This document shows, piece by piece, positions 1-5,904 of a stretch of DNA of 7,383 nt. Position numbers and translations under genes: made by a program. The first letter of the stretch is position 1. Every line of letters starts with the position of its first letter. This stretch comes from Actinomycetes bacterium (GTDB taxonomy: Bacteria; Actinomycetota; Actinomycetes; Streptosporangiales; Streptosporangiaceae), in NCBI GenBank assembly GCA_023425615.1, contig JAFACJ010000424.1, positions 1 through 7,383 of the forward strand, written 5' to 3'. The notes beneath the pieces are model-generated. The model worked only from the letters and a program-made list of their open reading frames with translations, made no database searches and had not been told where the DNA came from.

Positions 1-1290
1 GCCCTGCTGTCCCGGGCCGCCGGCGTTGCCGGCAGAACCCGAGCTGTTCGACCCGGACGCCAGGCGACCGATCGCTGCCGCGCCGGTCGGCAGCGCCGCC
101 ATCGCCCCGACCGCGAGGGCCCCGCCCGCGCCGCCGCCAGCCATCGTGCCGACCATCGGCGTGACGAACCGCATCAGGGCCGGCATCGCGAACAGCGCGA
201 TCACCATGAGCATCAGGCCCGTCAGCACCGCCAGAAGGCCGGTGCCGTCGTCGCTGAACACGTCCGTGCCGACGAGCTGGAACGCCGCGGCGTAGATGAC
301 CGCAGCGGCGGGCTTGTAGAGGATGAAGGCCACCAGCCAGGCGATGCACTTCTTGAACCAGGTCTTGCCCATCTCCGTGTTCGTGAACGACGCCGACAGC
401 GGCAAGATCCCCGTGAGGATGACCAACATGCCGCCGCGGGCGACCATGAGCACGATCTGGAACGCCGCGGCCAGCACCGCGATCAGGCCCAGGATGATGA
501 TGAGCAGGGACCCCAGGCCGCCGGCCGCCGGGTTGGTCGTCAGCGCGAGCAGCGTGAGCATGTTGCTCCCGAAGCACGTGGACCCCGCCGCGGTGACGTC
601 GCAGTCCAGCGACTCGTTGATGAGCCAGACCGAGAACGAGTCGGCCGCCGCGACGAGCAGGCCGACGATCGTCACGCCCGCGCCCGCCACGACCACGAGG
701 GTGAGCAGGCTCTTGACCGTCTCCCGTCCCGGCTCAGCGCGCTGCTCCCACACCATGCGTGCGCCGCCGAGAACGACCGACAGCACCGCCAGTGCGCCCA
801 TGTACCACCAGAGCCCGGATTGCAGGAACGCCACCGCGCCGCCCGCGTTCCTCGGCCCCGCCGGCATCAACGCGCTGACCAACGAACTCGCGGCCGAAAT
901 GAGCACAACTGCCGAGAGCACCAGGCCCACCTTGCCGACCGCCGCGATCCCCTCACCGGCGCGTATCCGGGTCGCGATCATCGCGCCCAGGATGAACAAC
1001 GAGAGCAGCGCGACCGCCAAGCTGATCCACTTCACGTAGCCCAGAACCTGAGTGATGTTCTCCGCGTCCGGGGCCGCGCTACCCGCCCCGATCGAGGACG
1101 ACCCGCCCGTGCCGGTCAGGTTCGGCGTGCCGATGTGCACCCAGATCGTTCCCAGCGACGCGACGGCCTTCCCGTAGGCCTCCAAGACCGCGTTGGCCAT
1201 GTTCTCGATCGCGTCACCAAGTGCGCTGCTCGCCAGTTCCTTGCCCTTGCACGCGAGGTCGAAGAAGTCGCAGCTCCCGCTCTCGGCCAT
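1..1290 (-). CDS. VirB6/TrbL-like T4SS inner-membrane channel protein (3' end beyond window)
   Basis: Polytopic membrane protein, open for 430 codons with no stop before the window edge. The ATG at 1290 lies 6 nt after the stop of the upstream gene, behind GGGGGGAG. Residues 1-80 are hydrophilic, with Cys7 and Cys14. Hydrophobic segments lie at about 85-104, 120-143, 158-178, 195-217, 258-290, 313-337 and 351-372, followed by a Gly/Ala/Ser-rich tail. The stretch around 308-337 (GKTWFKKCIAWLVAFILYKP), lying between membrane segments, is of the type seen in actinobacterial TrbL/VirB6-type conjugation proteins. Such proteins form part of the inner-membrane channel through which DNA passes. Cys230 and Cys239 lie in a hydrophilic loop and could form a disulfide. 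Residues 84-142 closely resemble the whole two-helix region of the 99-residue protein encoded at 2055-2354, so the N-terminus appears to carry a pilin-like module. The family call is by topology, motif and context. The missing C-terminus prevents a length comparison. Confidence 0.82.
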   Translation of the reverse strand, partial: MAESGSCDFFDLACKGKELASSALGDAIENMANAVLEAYGKAVASLGTIWVHIGTPNLTGTGGSSSIGAGSAAPDAENITQVLGYVKWISLAVALLSLFILGAMIATRIRAGEGIAAVGKVGLVLSAVVLISAASSLVSALMPAGPRNAGGAVAFLQSGLWWYMGALAVLSVVLGGARMVWEQRAEPGRETVKSLLTLVVVAGAGVTIVGLLVAAADSFSVWLINESLDCDVTAAGSTCFGSNMLTLLALTTNPAAGGLGSLLIIILGLIAVLAAAFQIVLMVARGGMLVILTGILPLSASFTNTEMGKTWFKKCIAWLVAFILYKPAAAVIYAAAFQLVGTDVFSDDGTGLLAVLTGLMLMVIALFAMPALMRFVTPMVGTMAGGGAGGALAVGAMAALPTGAAAIGRLASGSNSSGSAGNAGGPGQQG

Positions 1291-1296
1291 CCTCGA

Positions 1297-2040
1297 TCAC
1301 TCCCCCCAGGTGATGTAGCCCGCGAGGTCCGGGATCGACGCCGCGTCGATAGGCGCCTGCACGTCGCTGCTGATCTTCCAGTCACCGTCCTGCCAGACGA
1401 GCTCGTAGACCGCCGACATGGTGACGTTCTGGCCCTCCGACGAGACCCTGGTGCCGAGGTCGACGCGAGCGGTCGCCCCGTCGTAGTCGAGGATTCGGAA
1501 CCCAGCGATGGTCAGCCGCGTCCCCTCTGACGACGAGCCACCGCTTACCTGAGCCAGCAGCTCGTCGCGGTAGCGGCCGTCGGCCAGAGCCTGCGAAGCC
1601 CACTGTGCGGAGGTCGCCGCGTCCGAGCCCTGGGCGACGGCGTTCGCGGCCATGAACAGCGCGCCGATTGGGGAGTGCTGGAAGCAGGAGCGCACACCCT
1701 CGGGCGACGTCTCGCCAGGACCGTACGTGCTCGACGTCGGGTAGCCGATCGTTCCCTGGAACTTCCACTCGCCCTCGGGGGCTGCCGTGACCGTCCCGGT
1801 CATCACCTCACCGTCGAGCCCACACACGCTCTCGCCGCCCGCGGCCGCCGTGGTGTCCGAGGTCGGGGCGGCGCTCGTGGTGGCCATCGAGGACGTGGGT
1901 GTGGGCCTGGGGTCGTCCTCGTCGTTCGCGTTCACGACCATGAGGACGATCCCGAGCACCACGACCAGCGCGACCACGACCGCGGCAGCGATGAAGCCCG
2001 GTCGTGTGAACGGGCTCCGCTCGTCGTCGTCAGTTGTCAT
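1297..2040 (-). CDS. Single-span membrane protein with NTF2/VirB8-like tail, conjugation-associated
   Basis: 247 residues, starting at ATG 2040 (MTTDDDERSPF). An in-frame extension to 2223 is rejected because it would overlap the pilin gene, which ends at 2055. Layout: a short cytoplasmic N-terminus, one transmembrane helix (about 16-36), and a Thr/Ser/Pro/Ala linker (about 41-68). An extracytoplasmic domain follows with Cys73 and Cys119, a likely disulfide pair. Residues 118-134 (SCFQHSPIGALFMAANA) are a recognisable conserved block of an actinobacterial family of unknown function (I believe DUF8175, from memory). Residues 175-227 read as beta strands ending YELVWQDGDWKISS, the pattern of NTF2-like domains in VirB8/TcpC-type T4SS proteins. 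It lies 14 nt downstream of the pilin gene and 6 nt upstream of the VirB6-like gene, so it is probably co-transcribed. A periplasm-facing scaffold role is inferred and the family is not characterised. Confidence 0.8.
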   Translation of the reverse strand: MTTDDDERSPFTRPGFIAAAVVVALVVVLGIVLMVVNANDEDDPRPTPTSSMATTSAAPTSDTTAAAGGESVCGLDGEVMTGTVTAAPEGEWKFQGTIGYPTSSTYGPGETSPEGVRSCFQHSPIGALFMAANAVAQGSDAATSAQWASQALADGRYRDELLAQVSGGSSSEGTRLTIAGFRILDYDGATARVDLGTRVSSEGQNVTMSAVYELVWQDGDWKISSDVQAPIDAASIPDLAGYITWGE

Positions 2041-2054
2041 CTCGCGGTCGCCGA

Positions 2055-2354
2055 TCAGGCCAGGAAGCCGACGAGCGCCGCGCCGGCGGAGATCACGATG
2101 ACGCCGCCGAGCGCCATGCCGATCTTGCCGACGTGCTCGCCGCCCTCGCCGCGGCGCGACTGGATCGCCATGAGCGCGCCGGCGGCGAACAGCCCGAGGA
2201 TGCAGACGGCCAGGGCGACCCACTTGGCCCAGCCCATGACGGTGTTGAAGCCCTCCGTGCCCGGGGGCTGCACCGCGTCGGGGTCCGGCACCTGGAGGGG
2301 CACCGTGGCGAAGACGTCGGTCGCGGTGGTGATGACGCTGTGCAGCGTGCTCAT
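2055..2354 (-). CDS. VirB2/TrbC-like two-helix pilin candidate
   Basis: 99 residues, starting at ATG 2354 behind GAGAGGA. Residues 1-40 are polar and may be an N-terminal leader or extracytoplasmic segment. Two hydrophobic helices (about 44-64 and 77-98) flank a short basic, Gly-rich loop (SRRGEGGEHVGK). This is the topology of VirB2/TrbC pilins, which polymerise into the conjugative pilus or line the channel. No processing site can be assigned with confidence. Residues 41-99 align without gaps to residues 84-142 of the VirB6-like protein encoded at 1-1290, with 28 of 59 identical, including K-W, LAV, GEG, VGK and IS-A. The gene is third from the left in the minus-strand operon, next to other T4SS genes. 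It could instead be a small channel subunit rather than a true pilin. Confidence 0.8.
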   Translation of the reverse strand: MSTLHSVITTATDVFATVPLQVPDPDAVQPPGTEGFNTVMGWAKWVALAVCILGLFAAGALMAIQSRRGEGGEHVGKIGMALGGVIVISAGAALVGFLA

Positions 2355-2369
2355 CTGGGGCGGTTCCTC

Positions 2370-2999
2370 TCAGTTGGTGGTGTCAGCGGCACCAGGTCGA
2401 AGGAGCGCGCTCAGGTCGTCGACGAGCCGACGAACCTCACGCGGAGCTGTTGACAGGTCCGGGCTCTCGCCCAGACGCCAGGCGTCGATCCACGGCACGC
2501 TCCATGTGCGGGGGAACCCGCCGGCGACGAGCTGCGCGAAGTCGCGCAGGGCCCGTGGGAGACGCCCGGGTGCGTCCGCGACGATCACGAGGCCGAGGAC
2601 CTGCGCGTGCGGCACGAGGCCGGAGGCCCACTGCGTGGCCGCGACCTGCGCGGCCCGCAGGCCTCGCATGTTCGAGCGGGCGGTGACGATGACCCTCGCG
2701 GGCTTGACACCCGGGGTCTGCGGCCAGCCGTGACCGGCGGCTGGCCACTCGGGGACCAGTGCGGCCAAGGAAGATTCCCCCGCGCCGCCGTGCGCGCCCA
2801 GCCACCACAGGTCGGCCCGGTGGGGCCGCGAGTGGGTCGGCAGCTGGTCGCCGCGATCGGGTACCGGCACGCCTCGCTGCGGCGTGAGTGGACCGGTCAG
2901 CCGCTCCGTGGGTGCGTCGGTGTAGAGAGGTGCACTCGGCCTTGGCGTCACGGGCCGAGACAGCCACGGGTTGATGTCGTCTGGCACGACGTCCCCCAT
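2370..2999 (-). CDS. Conjugation-associated protein with degenerate ParA-type P-loop (DUF6668-like)
   Basis: 209 residues from ATG 2999. A longer in-frame reading back to 3674 is rejected because it crosses the promoter and two genes on the other strand. Residues 1-62 are Pro-rich and probably disordered. Residues 64-81 (LWWLGAHGGAGESSLAAL) form a strand followed by a ParA/MinD-like P-loop in which the lysine expected to contact phosphate is Glu75. Further beta-alpha elements follow: ARVIVTARS (101-109), an amphipathic helix at about 111-125, VLGLVIVADAP (134-144) and a helix at about 147-160. I believe this is the actinobacterial family DUF6668, recalled from memory. It is the first gene of the T4SS operon, and its stop is 15 nt before the pilin start. 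A nucleotide-free ParA-like scaffold or adaptor is a reasonable inference; ATPase activity is doubtful. The Shine-Dalgarno is weak. GTG 2987 is an alternative start behind GGGGGA, but only 4 nt away. Confidence 0.8.
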   Translation of the reverse strand: MGDVVPDDINPWLSRPVTPRPSAPLYTDAPTERLTGPLTPQRGVPVPDRGDQLPTHSRPHRADLWWLGAHGGAGESSLAALVPEWPAAGHGWPQTPGVKPARVIVTARSNMRGLRAAQVAATQWASGLVPHAQVLGLVIVADAPGRLPRALRDFAQLVAGGFPRTWSVPWIDAWRLGESPDLSTAPREVRRLVDDLSALLRPGAADTTN

Positions 3000-3030
3000 C
3001 CATAATGGTTCGTGCAGTCCGGTTTGTACG

Positions 3031-3059
3031 ATTCTAGCGCAGGAGCGTGACCCTGCCAA
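3031..3059 (-). promoter_or_regulatory. Sigma-70-type promoter of the minus-strand T4SS operon
   Basis: Read on the minus strand, TTGGCA (3059-3054) is followed by exactly 17 nt and then TAGAAT (3036-3031), a near-consensus promoter that is rare in such GC-rich DNA. Transcription would start near 3024, leaving a leader of about 25 nt before ATG 2999. The -35 overlaps the inverted repeat CCAAC-CCT-GTTGG (3056-3068), and a GTGACC hexamer (3047-3052) lies in the spacer, so repression by a protein bound here is plausible. Confidence 0.75.
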
Positions 3060-3182
3060 CCCTGTTGGGTTTGAACAAGAGAGGGTGATAGATGTGTCTG
3101 GTGACCGGTTCTTTCCAACACAGCCAATCCGCAGTAGGTTGGTCACGTGCTGGGGACCCCTGAGCCGGTGCGTCTGGTGACC
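3047..3182. promoter_or_regulatory. Divergent control region with four GTGACC hexamers and CCAAC/GTTGG pairs
   Basis: GTGACC occurs on the plus strand at 3047-3052, 3101-3106 and 3177-3182, and inverted (GGTCAC) at 3141-3146. The copies fall in the minus promoter spacer, just upstream of the plus promoter, between its -10 and the GTG start, and inside codons 11-12 of the HTH gene. CCAAC/GTTGG inverted pairs lie at 3056-3060/3064-3068, over the minus -35, and at 3115-3119/3138-3142, over the plus -35 and -10. The arrangement suggests operators for a regulator controlling both divergent operons. The HTH protein encoded immediately downstream is the obvious candidate. GTGACC also occurs at several coding positions elsewhere in the window, so it is the clustering, not the hexamer itself, that counts. 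Confidence 0.5.
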
Positions 3183-3183
3183 G
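3093..3183 (+). repeat. Direct repeat TGYGTCTGGTGACCG, two copies
   Basis: A 15-base unit with one mismatch is found at 3093-3107 and 3169-3183, 76 bases apart, bracketing the presumed promoter and start codon of the HTH gene. The second copy lies inside its coding region. The core of 12 bases is identical. It overlaps two of the GTGACC hexamers and probably belongs to the same operator set. Confidence 0.55.
3112..3146 (+). promoter_or_regulatory. Leaderless-type promoter of the plus-strand operon
   Basis: TTTCCA (3112-3117), a 17-nt spacer, then TAGGTT (3135-3140, fitting the actinobacterial TANNNT -10) and 6 nt to the GTG at 3147. The predicted transcription start coincides with the start codon, so the mRNA would be leaderless. 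This agrees with the lack of a good Shine-Dalgarno sequence there. An inverted GTGACC hexamer fills the gap between the -10 and the GTG. Confidence 0.55.
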
Positions 3184-3428
3184 ACCCTCTGGATGCGCTG
3201 TTCGAGGGCCGGAAACCCACGCTGGAAGTGGCTGAGGTGGCCGAACTGCTCGGTCTCACGAAGCAGAGCGTCTACAACTGGCTCCGCGACGGGACCATCC
3301 CGGGCTACAAGGTCGGAACCGTCTGGGTAGTCCTCCGGGACGGTCTCAAGGACGAGATGCGCCGCGGGTTCAACCGGAACCCGACGCGACGCACGGACGA
3401 GCCGGACGAGGGCGAGGAAGGGGCCTGA
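3147..3428 (+). CDS. Excisionase/MerR-type helix-turn-helix DNA-binding protein
   Basis: 93 residues. Residues 25-71 are a winged helix-turn-helix of the excisionase (HTH_17) type: TLEVAEVAELLGL, then the recognition-helix region TKQSVYNWLRDGTIPGYKVG, then a wing (TVWVVLRDGLKDEM). The tail (75-93) is polar, first basic and then acidic. The GTG at 3147 is chosen because it sits 6 nt after a TANNNT -10 (leaderless). GTG 3168 and GTG 3177 are in-frame alternatives that would remove only the poorly structured N-terminus. It is the first gene of the plus operon; its TGA is 1 nt before the lipoprotein's GTG, so the two are likely coupled. The repeats around its promoter suggest autoregulation and control of the divergent T4SS operon. 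It could instead be a recombination directionality factor, but no integrase is in view. Confidence 0.85.
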   Translation: MLGTPEPVRLVTDPLDALFEGRKPTLEVAEVAELLGLTKQSVYNWLRDGTIPGYKVGTVWVVLRDGLKDEMRRGFNRNPTRRTDEPDEGEEGA

Positions 3429-3429
3429 C

Positions 3430-3978
3430 GTGCAGCGATTGGCGATAGGGGCAGGCGTCGCCACGGTGCTAGCTCTCGCCCTGTCCGCATGCTCGGGACA
3501 GGGCGAGAGCCCGGCCGCCACCACTCCCCCGTCCACGTCGACGTCGACGCCGACGCCGCTGGACCTCGACCAGTTCACGCCCGCGCCGGACGGTGCGATC
3601 GACGAGGACACCGGCGAGACGATCACCGCACAGCCAGTGCCGACCTGGGACGAGCAGTCGCGCGCCGACGTCACTGAGGCCGCACGGACCGCGATGGCCG
3701 CGTTCGCGCGCCCCTCGCTCGACTACACGACTTGGTGGGCCGAGCTCTCCCCGCTGCTCACGCAGCAGGCGCACCAGGACTACGCCTACGTCGACCCGGC
3801 GAACGTGCCGGCCACGACCGTCACCGGCCCGGCCCGCGTCGTCGACGAGACGAGCGCCTACGTCGCCAGCGTCGAGGTCCCGACCGACGTCGGCGCGTAC
3901 ACGCTCGTGCTGACCCGCACCGACGCGGCCGCCCCGTGGCTGGCCAGCCGCTTCACCCCGCCCGAGGGGGTCAACTAG
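3430..3978 (+). CDS. Lipoprotein with NTF2-like tail, conjugation-associated
   Basis: 182 residues from GTG 3430, 1 nt after the previous stop. Residues 1-20 are a lipoprotein signal peptide, with the lipobox LSAC at 18-21 and Cys21 as the lipidated residue, so the mature protein is anchored on the outer face of the membrane. A Thr/Ser/Pro linker (about 28-53) precedes a compact domain: a helix (about 78-93, VTEAARTAMAAFAR), a helix with TWWAELSPLLT (101-111), then strands (132-176) ending YTLVLTRTDAAAPWLASRF. That helix-then-sheet order with a terminal W-x-x-S-R resembles NTF2-like VirB8/TcpC domains and the tail of the 247-residue protein encoded at 1297-2040. An extracytoplasmic structural role in the transfer channel is inferred; no specific family is recognised. 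A perfect 15-bp inverted repeat lies over the lipobox codons. Confidence 0.83.
   Translation: MQRLAIGAGVATVLALALSACSGQGESPAATTPPSTSTSTPTPLDLDQFTPAPDGAIDEDTGETITAQPVPTWDEQSRADVTEAARTAMAAFARPSLDYTTWWAELSPLLTQQAHQDYAYVDPANVPATTVTGPARVVDETSAYVASVEVPTDVGAYTLVLTRTDAAAPWLASRFTPPEGVN
3472..3510 (+). repeat. Perfect 15-bp inverted repeat inside the lipoprotein gene
   Basis: GCTCTCGCCCTGTCC (3472-3486), a 9-nt loop (3487-3495), then its exact reverse complement GGACAGGGCGAGAGC (3496-3510). The arms are in register with the reading frame: the left arm encodes residues 15-19 (ALALS), the loop encodes A-C-S including the lipobox Cys, and the right arm encodes residues 23-27 (GQGES). The stem is GC-rich and would be very stable in mRNA. 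It begins 42 nt after the GTG. No U-tract follows, so a classical terminator is not indicated. An attenuator, mRNA processing site, ribosome-pausing element or protein-binding DNA site are all possible. Confidence 0.9.
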
Positions 3979-3981
3979 CCG

Positions 3982-5022
3982 ATGTCGGAGCACAAGCAGG
4001 GGGCGCTTGTCGGGCTCATCGCCGTGCCGGCACTCGTGCTCGGCACCGTGTTCAGCATCGTGCTGCTCGGCGGCAGCGACGCCGACGCGACCTGCAGCGC
4101 CAACGGCGGCGCGTCGGTCACGATCGACCCCGGCCAGGTCCCCAACACCACCATCGCCGGTTACGGGCACGAGCAGCTGGTGAACGCGGCGTACGTGATC
4201 GAGGCCGGCAAGGCGCTCGAGCTGTCCGCCCGGGACCAGACCATCGGCGTCATGACGGCGATGGGCGAGTCCTCGCTGCGCGTGGTCGACCACGGCGACG
4301 CCGCCGGGCCCGACTCGCGCGGGCTGTTCCAGCAGCGCGCCAACGGCGCGTGGGGGTCCTACGAGGACCGCATGGACCCGTTCATCAGCGCCACGAACTT
4401 CTTCACGGCGATGATGAAGATCGAGGGCCGCGACGCCCTCGAACCGACGATCGTCGCCCACCGCACCCAGCGCAACGCCGACCCGTACCACTACGTGAAG
4501 TACTGGGACCCGGCGGTGCAGGTCGTCGAGGGCCTGGCCGGCGTCGACACCGGCCTGAACGCCGGCGGGCCTGGGTGCAGCACGCTCCCGGGTGAGGTCA
4601 GCGCCAGCGGCTGGGCCGCGCCCGGCGCTGGCCCGATCACGAGCCCCTACGGTGACCGCATCCACCCTGTCGACAAGGTGCGGCGACTGCACGCCGGTAC
4701 CGACCTCAATGCCGGCGGCTGCGAGGGCCCGATCTGGGCTGCGCAGGCCGGGGTAGTGACCTTCACCGGCTTCGACGGTCAGGGCAACGGGACCATCAAG
4801 GTCGACCACGGTGGCGGTGTGCAGACCTCCTACCTGCACATGTACGCCTCCGGGATCCTCGTAAAGGAGGGCGACCCGGTGACCGCCGGGCAGCAGATCG
4901 GCAGGGTCGGGTCCTCCGGCAAGTCGACCGCCTGCCACCTGCACTTCGGGGTGAGCGTCAACGGCTCCCCGACCGACCCGGTGCCCTTTATGGCGGCGGT
5001 CGGTATCCAGCTCGGCAAGTGA
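3982..5022 (+). CDS. Membrane-anchored bifunctional peptidoglycan hydrolase (lytic transglycosylase + M23 peptidase)
   Basis: 346 residues from ATG 3982, preceded by GAGGGGG and 3 nt after the lipoprotein stop. A transmembrane helix (about 8-30) anchors the protein facing outwards. Residues 60-188 are a lysozyme-like lytic transglycosylase domain: the catalytic glutamate is probably Glu96 (MGESSL), and GLFQQR (114-119) matches the GLMQ-type motif. After a linker with Cys199, residues 215-335 are an M23 (LytM-type) metalloendopeptidase: zinc ligands His237 and Asp241 (HAGTD) and His321 in HLHF (319-322), with catalytic His286 (YLHM) and His319. All key residues are present, so both activities are expected: glycan cleavage and peptide cross-link cleavage. 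Two-domain hydrolases of this sort are the VirB1-like wall openers of Gram-positive conjugation systems. Its position between the lipoprotein and the FHA gene fits local wall opening for the channel. Confidence 0.93.
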   Translation: MSEHKQGALVGLIAVPALVLGTVFSIVLLGGSDADATCSANGGASVTIDPGQVPNTTIAGYGHEQLVNAAYVIEAGKALELSARDQTIGVMTAMGESSLRVVDHGDAAGPDSRGLFQQRANGAWGSYEDRMDPFISATNFFTAMMKIEGRDALEPTIVAHRTQRNADPYHYVKYWDPAVQVVEGLAGVDTGLNAGGPGCSTLPGEVSASGWAAPGAGPITSPYGDRIHPVDKVRRLHAGTDLNAGGCEGPIWAAQAGVVTFTGFDGQGNGTIKVDHGGGVQTSYLHMYASGILVKEGDPVTAGQQIGRVGSSGKSTACHLHFGVSVNGSPTDPVPFMAAVGIQLGK

Positions 5023-5032
5023 GGAGACACCC

Positions 5033-5875
5033 ATGAGCACCGGCAGGGGGAGCGCCACGACCCGCCTCGCGGCCGTGCGCAAGCGCGAGAGGGTCGCTGC
5101 CTGGCCGCGGGTCAGCGCGACCGTGCGGCCCGACGGCACGGGCACGATCACCGTCAACGGCACCGGGCGCCCTTGTGCGGCCGAGTCCGTCGACGAGCTG
5201 CGCACTGGCATGATCGCCCGCTGCGCCACGCTCGCCCGCCGCCTGCGCCGTCCGGTCCGACTGACCGTCACCGACGGTGCGGCGACATGGGCGCTGGCCG
5301 TACGCGCCGAGGGCATCGTGCAGCTCGTCGACGACGCCGGCACCATCGCGCCGGCTGACGGCCTCGCCCCCCACGAGGGCCGCTGCCGCGCGTGCCGGCG
5401 GCTCCAACCCGTCACCGCGGCCGCGTGCGTGCAGTGCGGCATCGACGAGCCGCACCGCGTCGAGGCCAACCCCGTCGACGTCCACGCCGTCGTGCCCGAC
5501 GCCGCCCGGACCGTTGACGCGCTCGACGACGAGCCGCCGACGTCGACGCCGGCCCGGAGGGCGCTGCGCCTGAAGTTCAGCACCCAGCCCGACGTCGAGG
5601 TCACCGAGGGCGTCGCTCTCGGCCGCAACCCCGAGCCCATCGGCGGCCGCCGACCCATCCAGGTCGCCAGCCCCGAGCGCCTGCTGTCGCGCACGCACGT
5701 GCTGATCGACGTCGACGACGCCGGCCGCATCGTCGTCACCGACCAGCACTCCGGCAACGGCACCGAGGCCCAGACCAAGCCGCCCACGCGGCTGACCCCA
5801 GGCACCCCCTACGTCGTGCACGACGGCACGACGCTGCTGCTAGGAGACGTCGCAGTCCTCGTCAAATTCGCGTAA
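5033..5875 (+). CDS. FHA-domain protein with Cys4 zinc-ribbon-like motif
   Basis: 280 residues from ATG 5033, with GAGGAGA six bases upstream and the previous gene's stop overlapping that Shine-Dalgarno. Residues 1-24 are basic. Residues 25-100 form an alpha/beta region I do not recognise (VSATVRPDGTGTITVNG, then a helix, then RLTVTDGAATWALAV). Cys118, Cys121, Cys132 and Cys135 (CRAC and CVQC) make a compact zinc-ribbon-like knuckle. After an acidic linker, residues 178-280 are a forkhead-associated domain with its hallmark residues: GR at 197-198, SRTH at 219-222 and NGT at 242-244. FHA domains bind phosphothreonine peptides, so the partner is probably a Ser/Thr-kinase target. The protein has no signal peptide or membrane helix and is predicted cytoplasmic. 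It is last in the plus operon behind the wall hydrolase and may regulate assembly. The function in transfer is inferred. Confidence 0.9.
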   Translation: MSTGRGSATTRLAAVRKRERVAAWPRVSATVRPDGTGTITVNGTGRPCAAESVDELRTGMIARCATLARRLRRPVRLTVTDGAATWALAVRAEGIVQLVDDAGTIAPADGLAPHEGRCRACRRLQPVTAAACVQCGIDEPHRVEANPVDVHAVVPDAARTVDALDDEPPTSTPARRALRLKFSTQPDVEVTEGVALGRNPEPIGGRRPIQVASPERLLSRTHVLIDVDDAGRIVVTDQHSGNGTEAQTKPPTRLTPGTPYVVHDGTTLLLGDVAVLVKFA

Positions 5876-5904
5876 CGAGCGCGGCGTGTTGGCCTGCCCC
5901 GTGA

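Noticed and set aside
2038..2223. N-terminal extension of the single-span protein to 308 residues
   Set aside because: It would overlap most of the pilin gene, and its extra residues are Arg-rich shadow sequence. ATG 2040 is followed by a normal cytoplasmic tail and membrane helix.
1675..2733. 352-residue plus-strand frame across the T4SS operon
   Set aside because: Antisense to the single-span, pilin and P-loop genes. The product is rich in Arg, Thr and Ser with no domain, and the minus-strand genes have good Shine-Dalgarno sites and tight operon spacing.
3147..3428. Calling the HTH protein an excisionase (Xis) outright
   Set aside because: No integrase or attachment site is visible, and this HTH type is equally common in transcription regulators. 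Only the DNA-binding class is supported.
3472..3510. Reading the lipoprotein-gene hairpin as a classical rho-independent terminator
   Set aside because: No U-tract follows on either strand and it lies inside an intact reading frame with coupled downstream genes. It is kept as an unexplained inverted repeat instead.
3000..3674. N-terminal extension of the P-loop protein to 434 residues
   Set aside because: The extra sequence would run through the strong minus promoter and the opposite-strand HTH and lipoprotein genes. ATG 2999 lies about 25 nt after the predicted transcription start.
4603..4632. 7-bp inverted repeat GCCAGCG/CGCTGGC in the hydrolase linker
   Set aside because: Short, imperfect beyond 7 bp, in a very GC-rich Ala/Gly/Ser linker where such matches are expected by chance.
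3469..5805. 778-residue open frame on the minus strand
   Set aside because: It lies opposite three well-supported genes (lipoprotein, wall hydrolase, FHA). Its product is low-complexity Arg/Gly/Ala/Val-rich with no motif. It is a typical antisense shadow in very GC-rich DNA.
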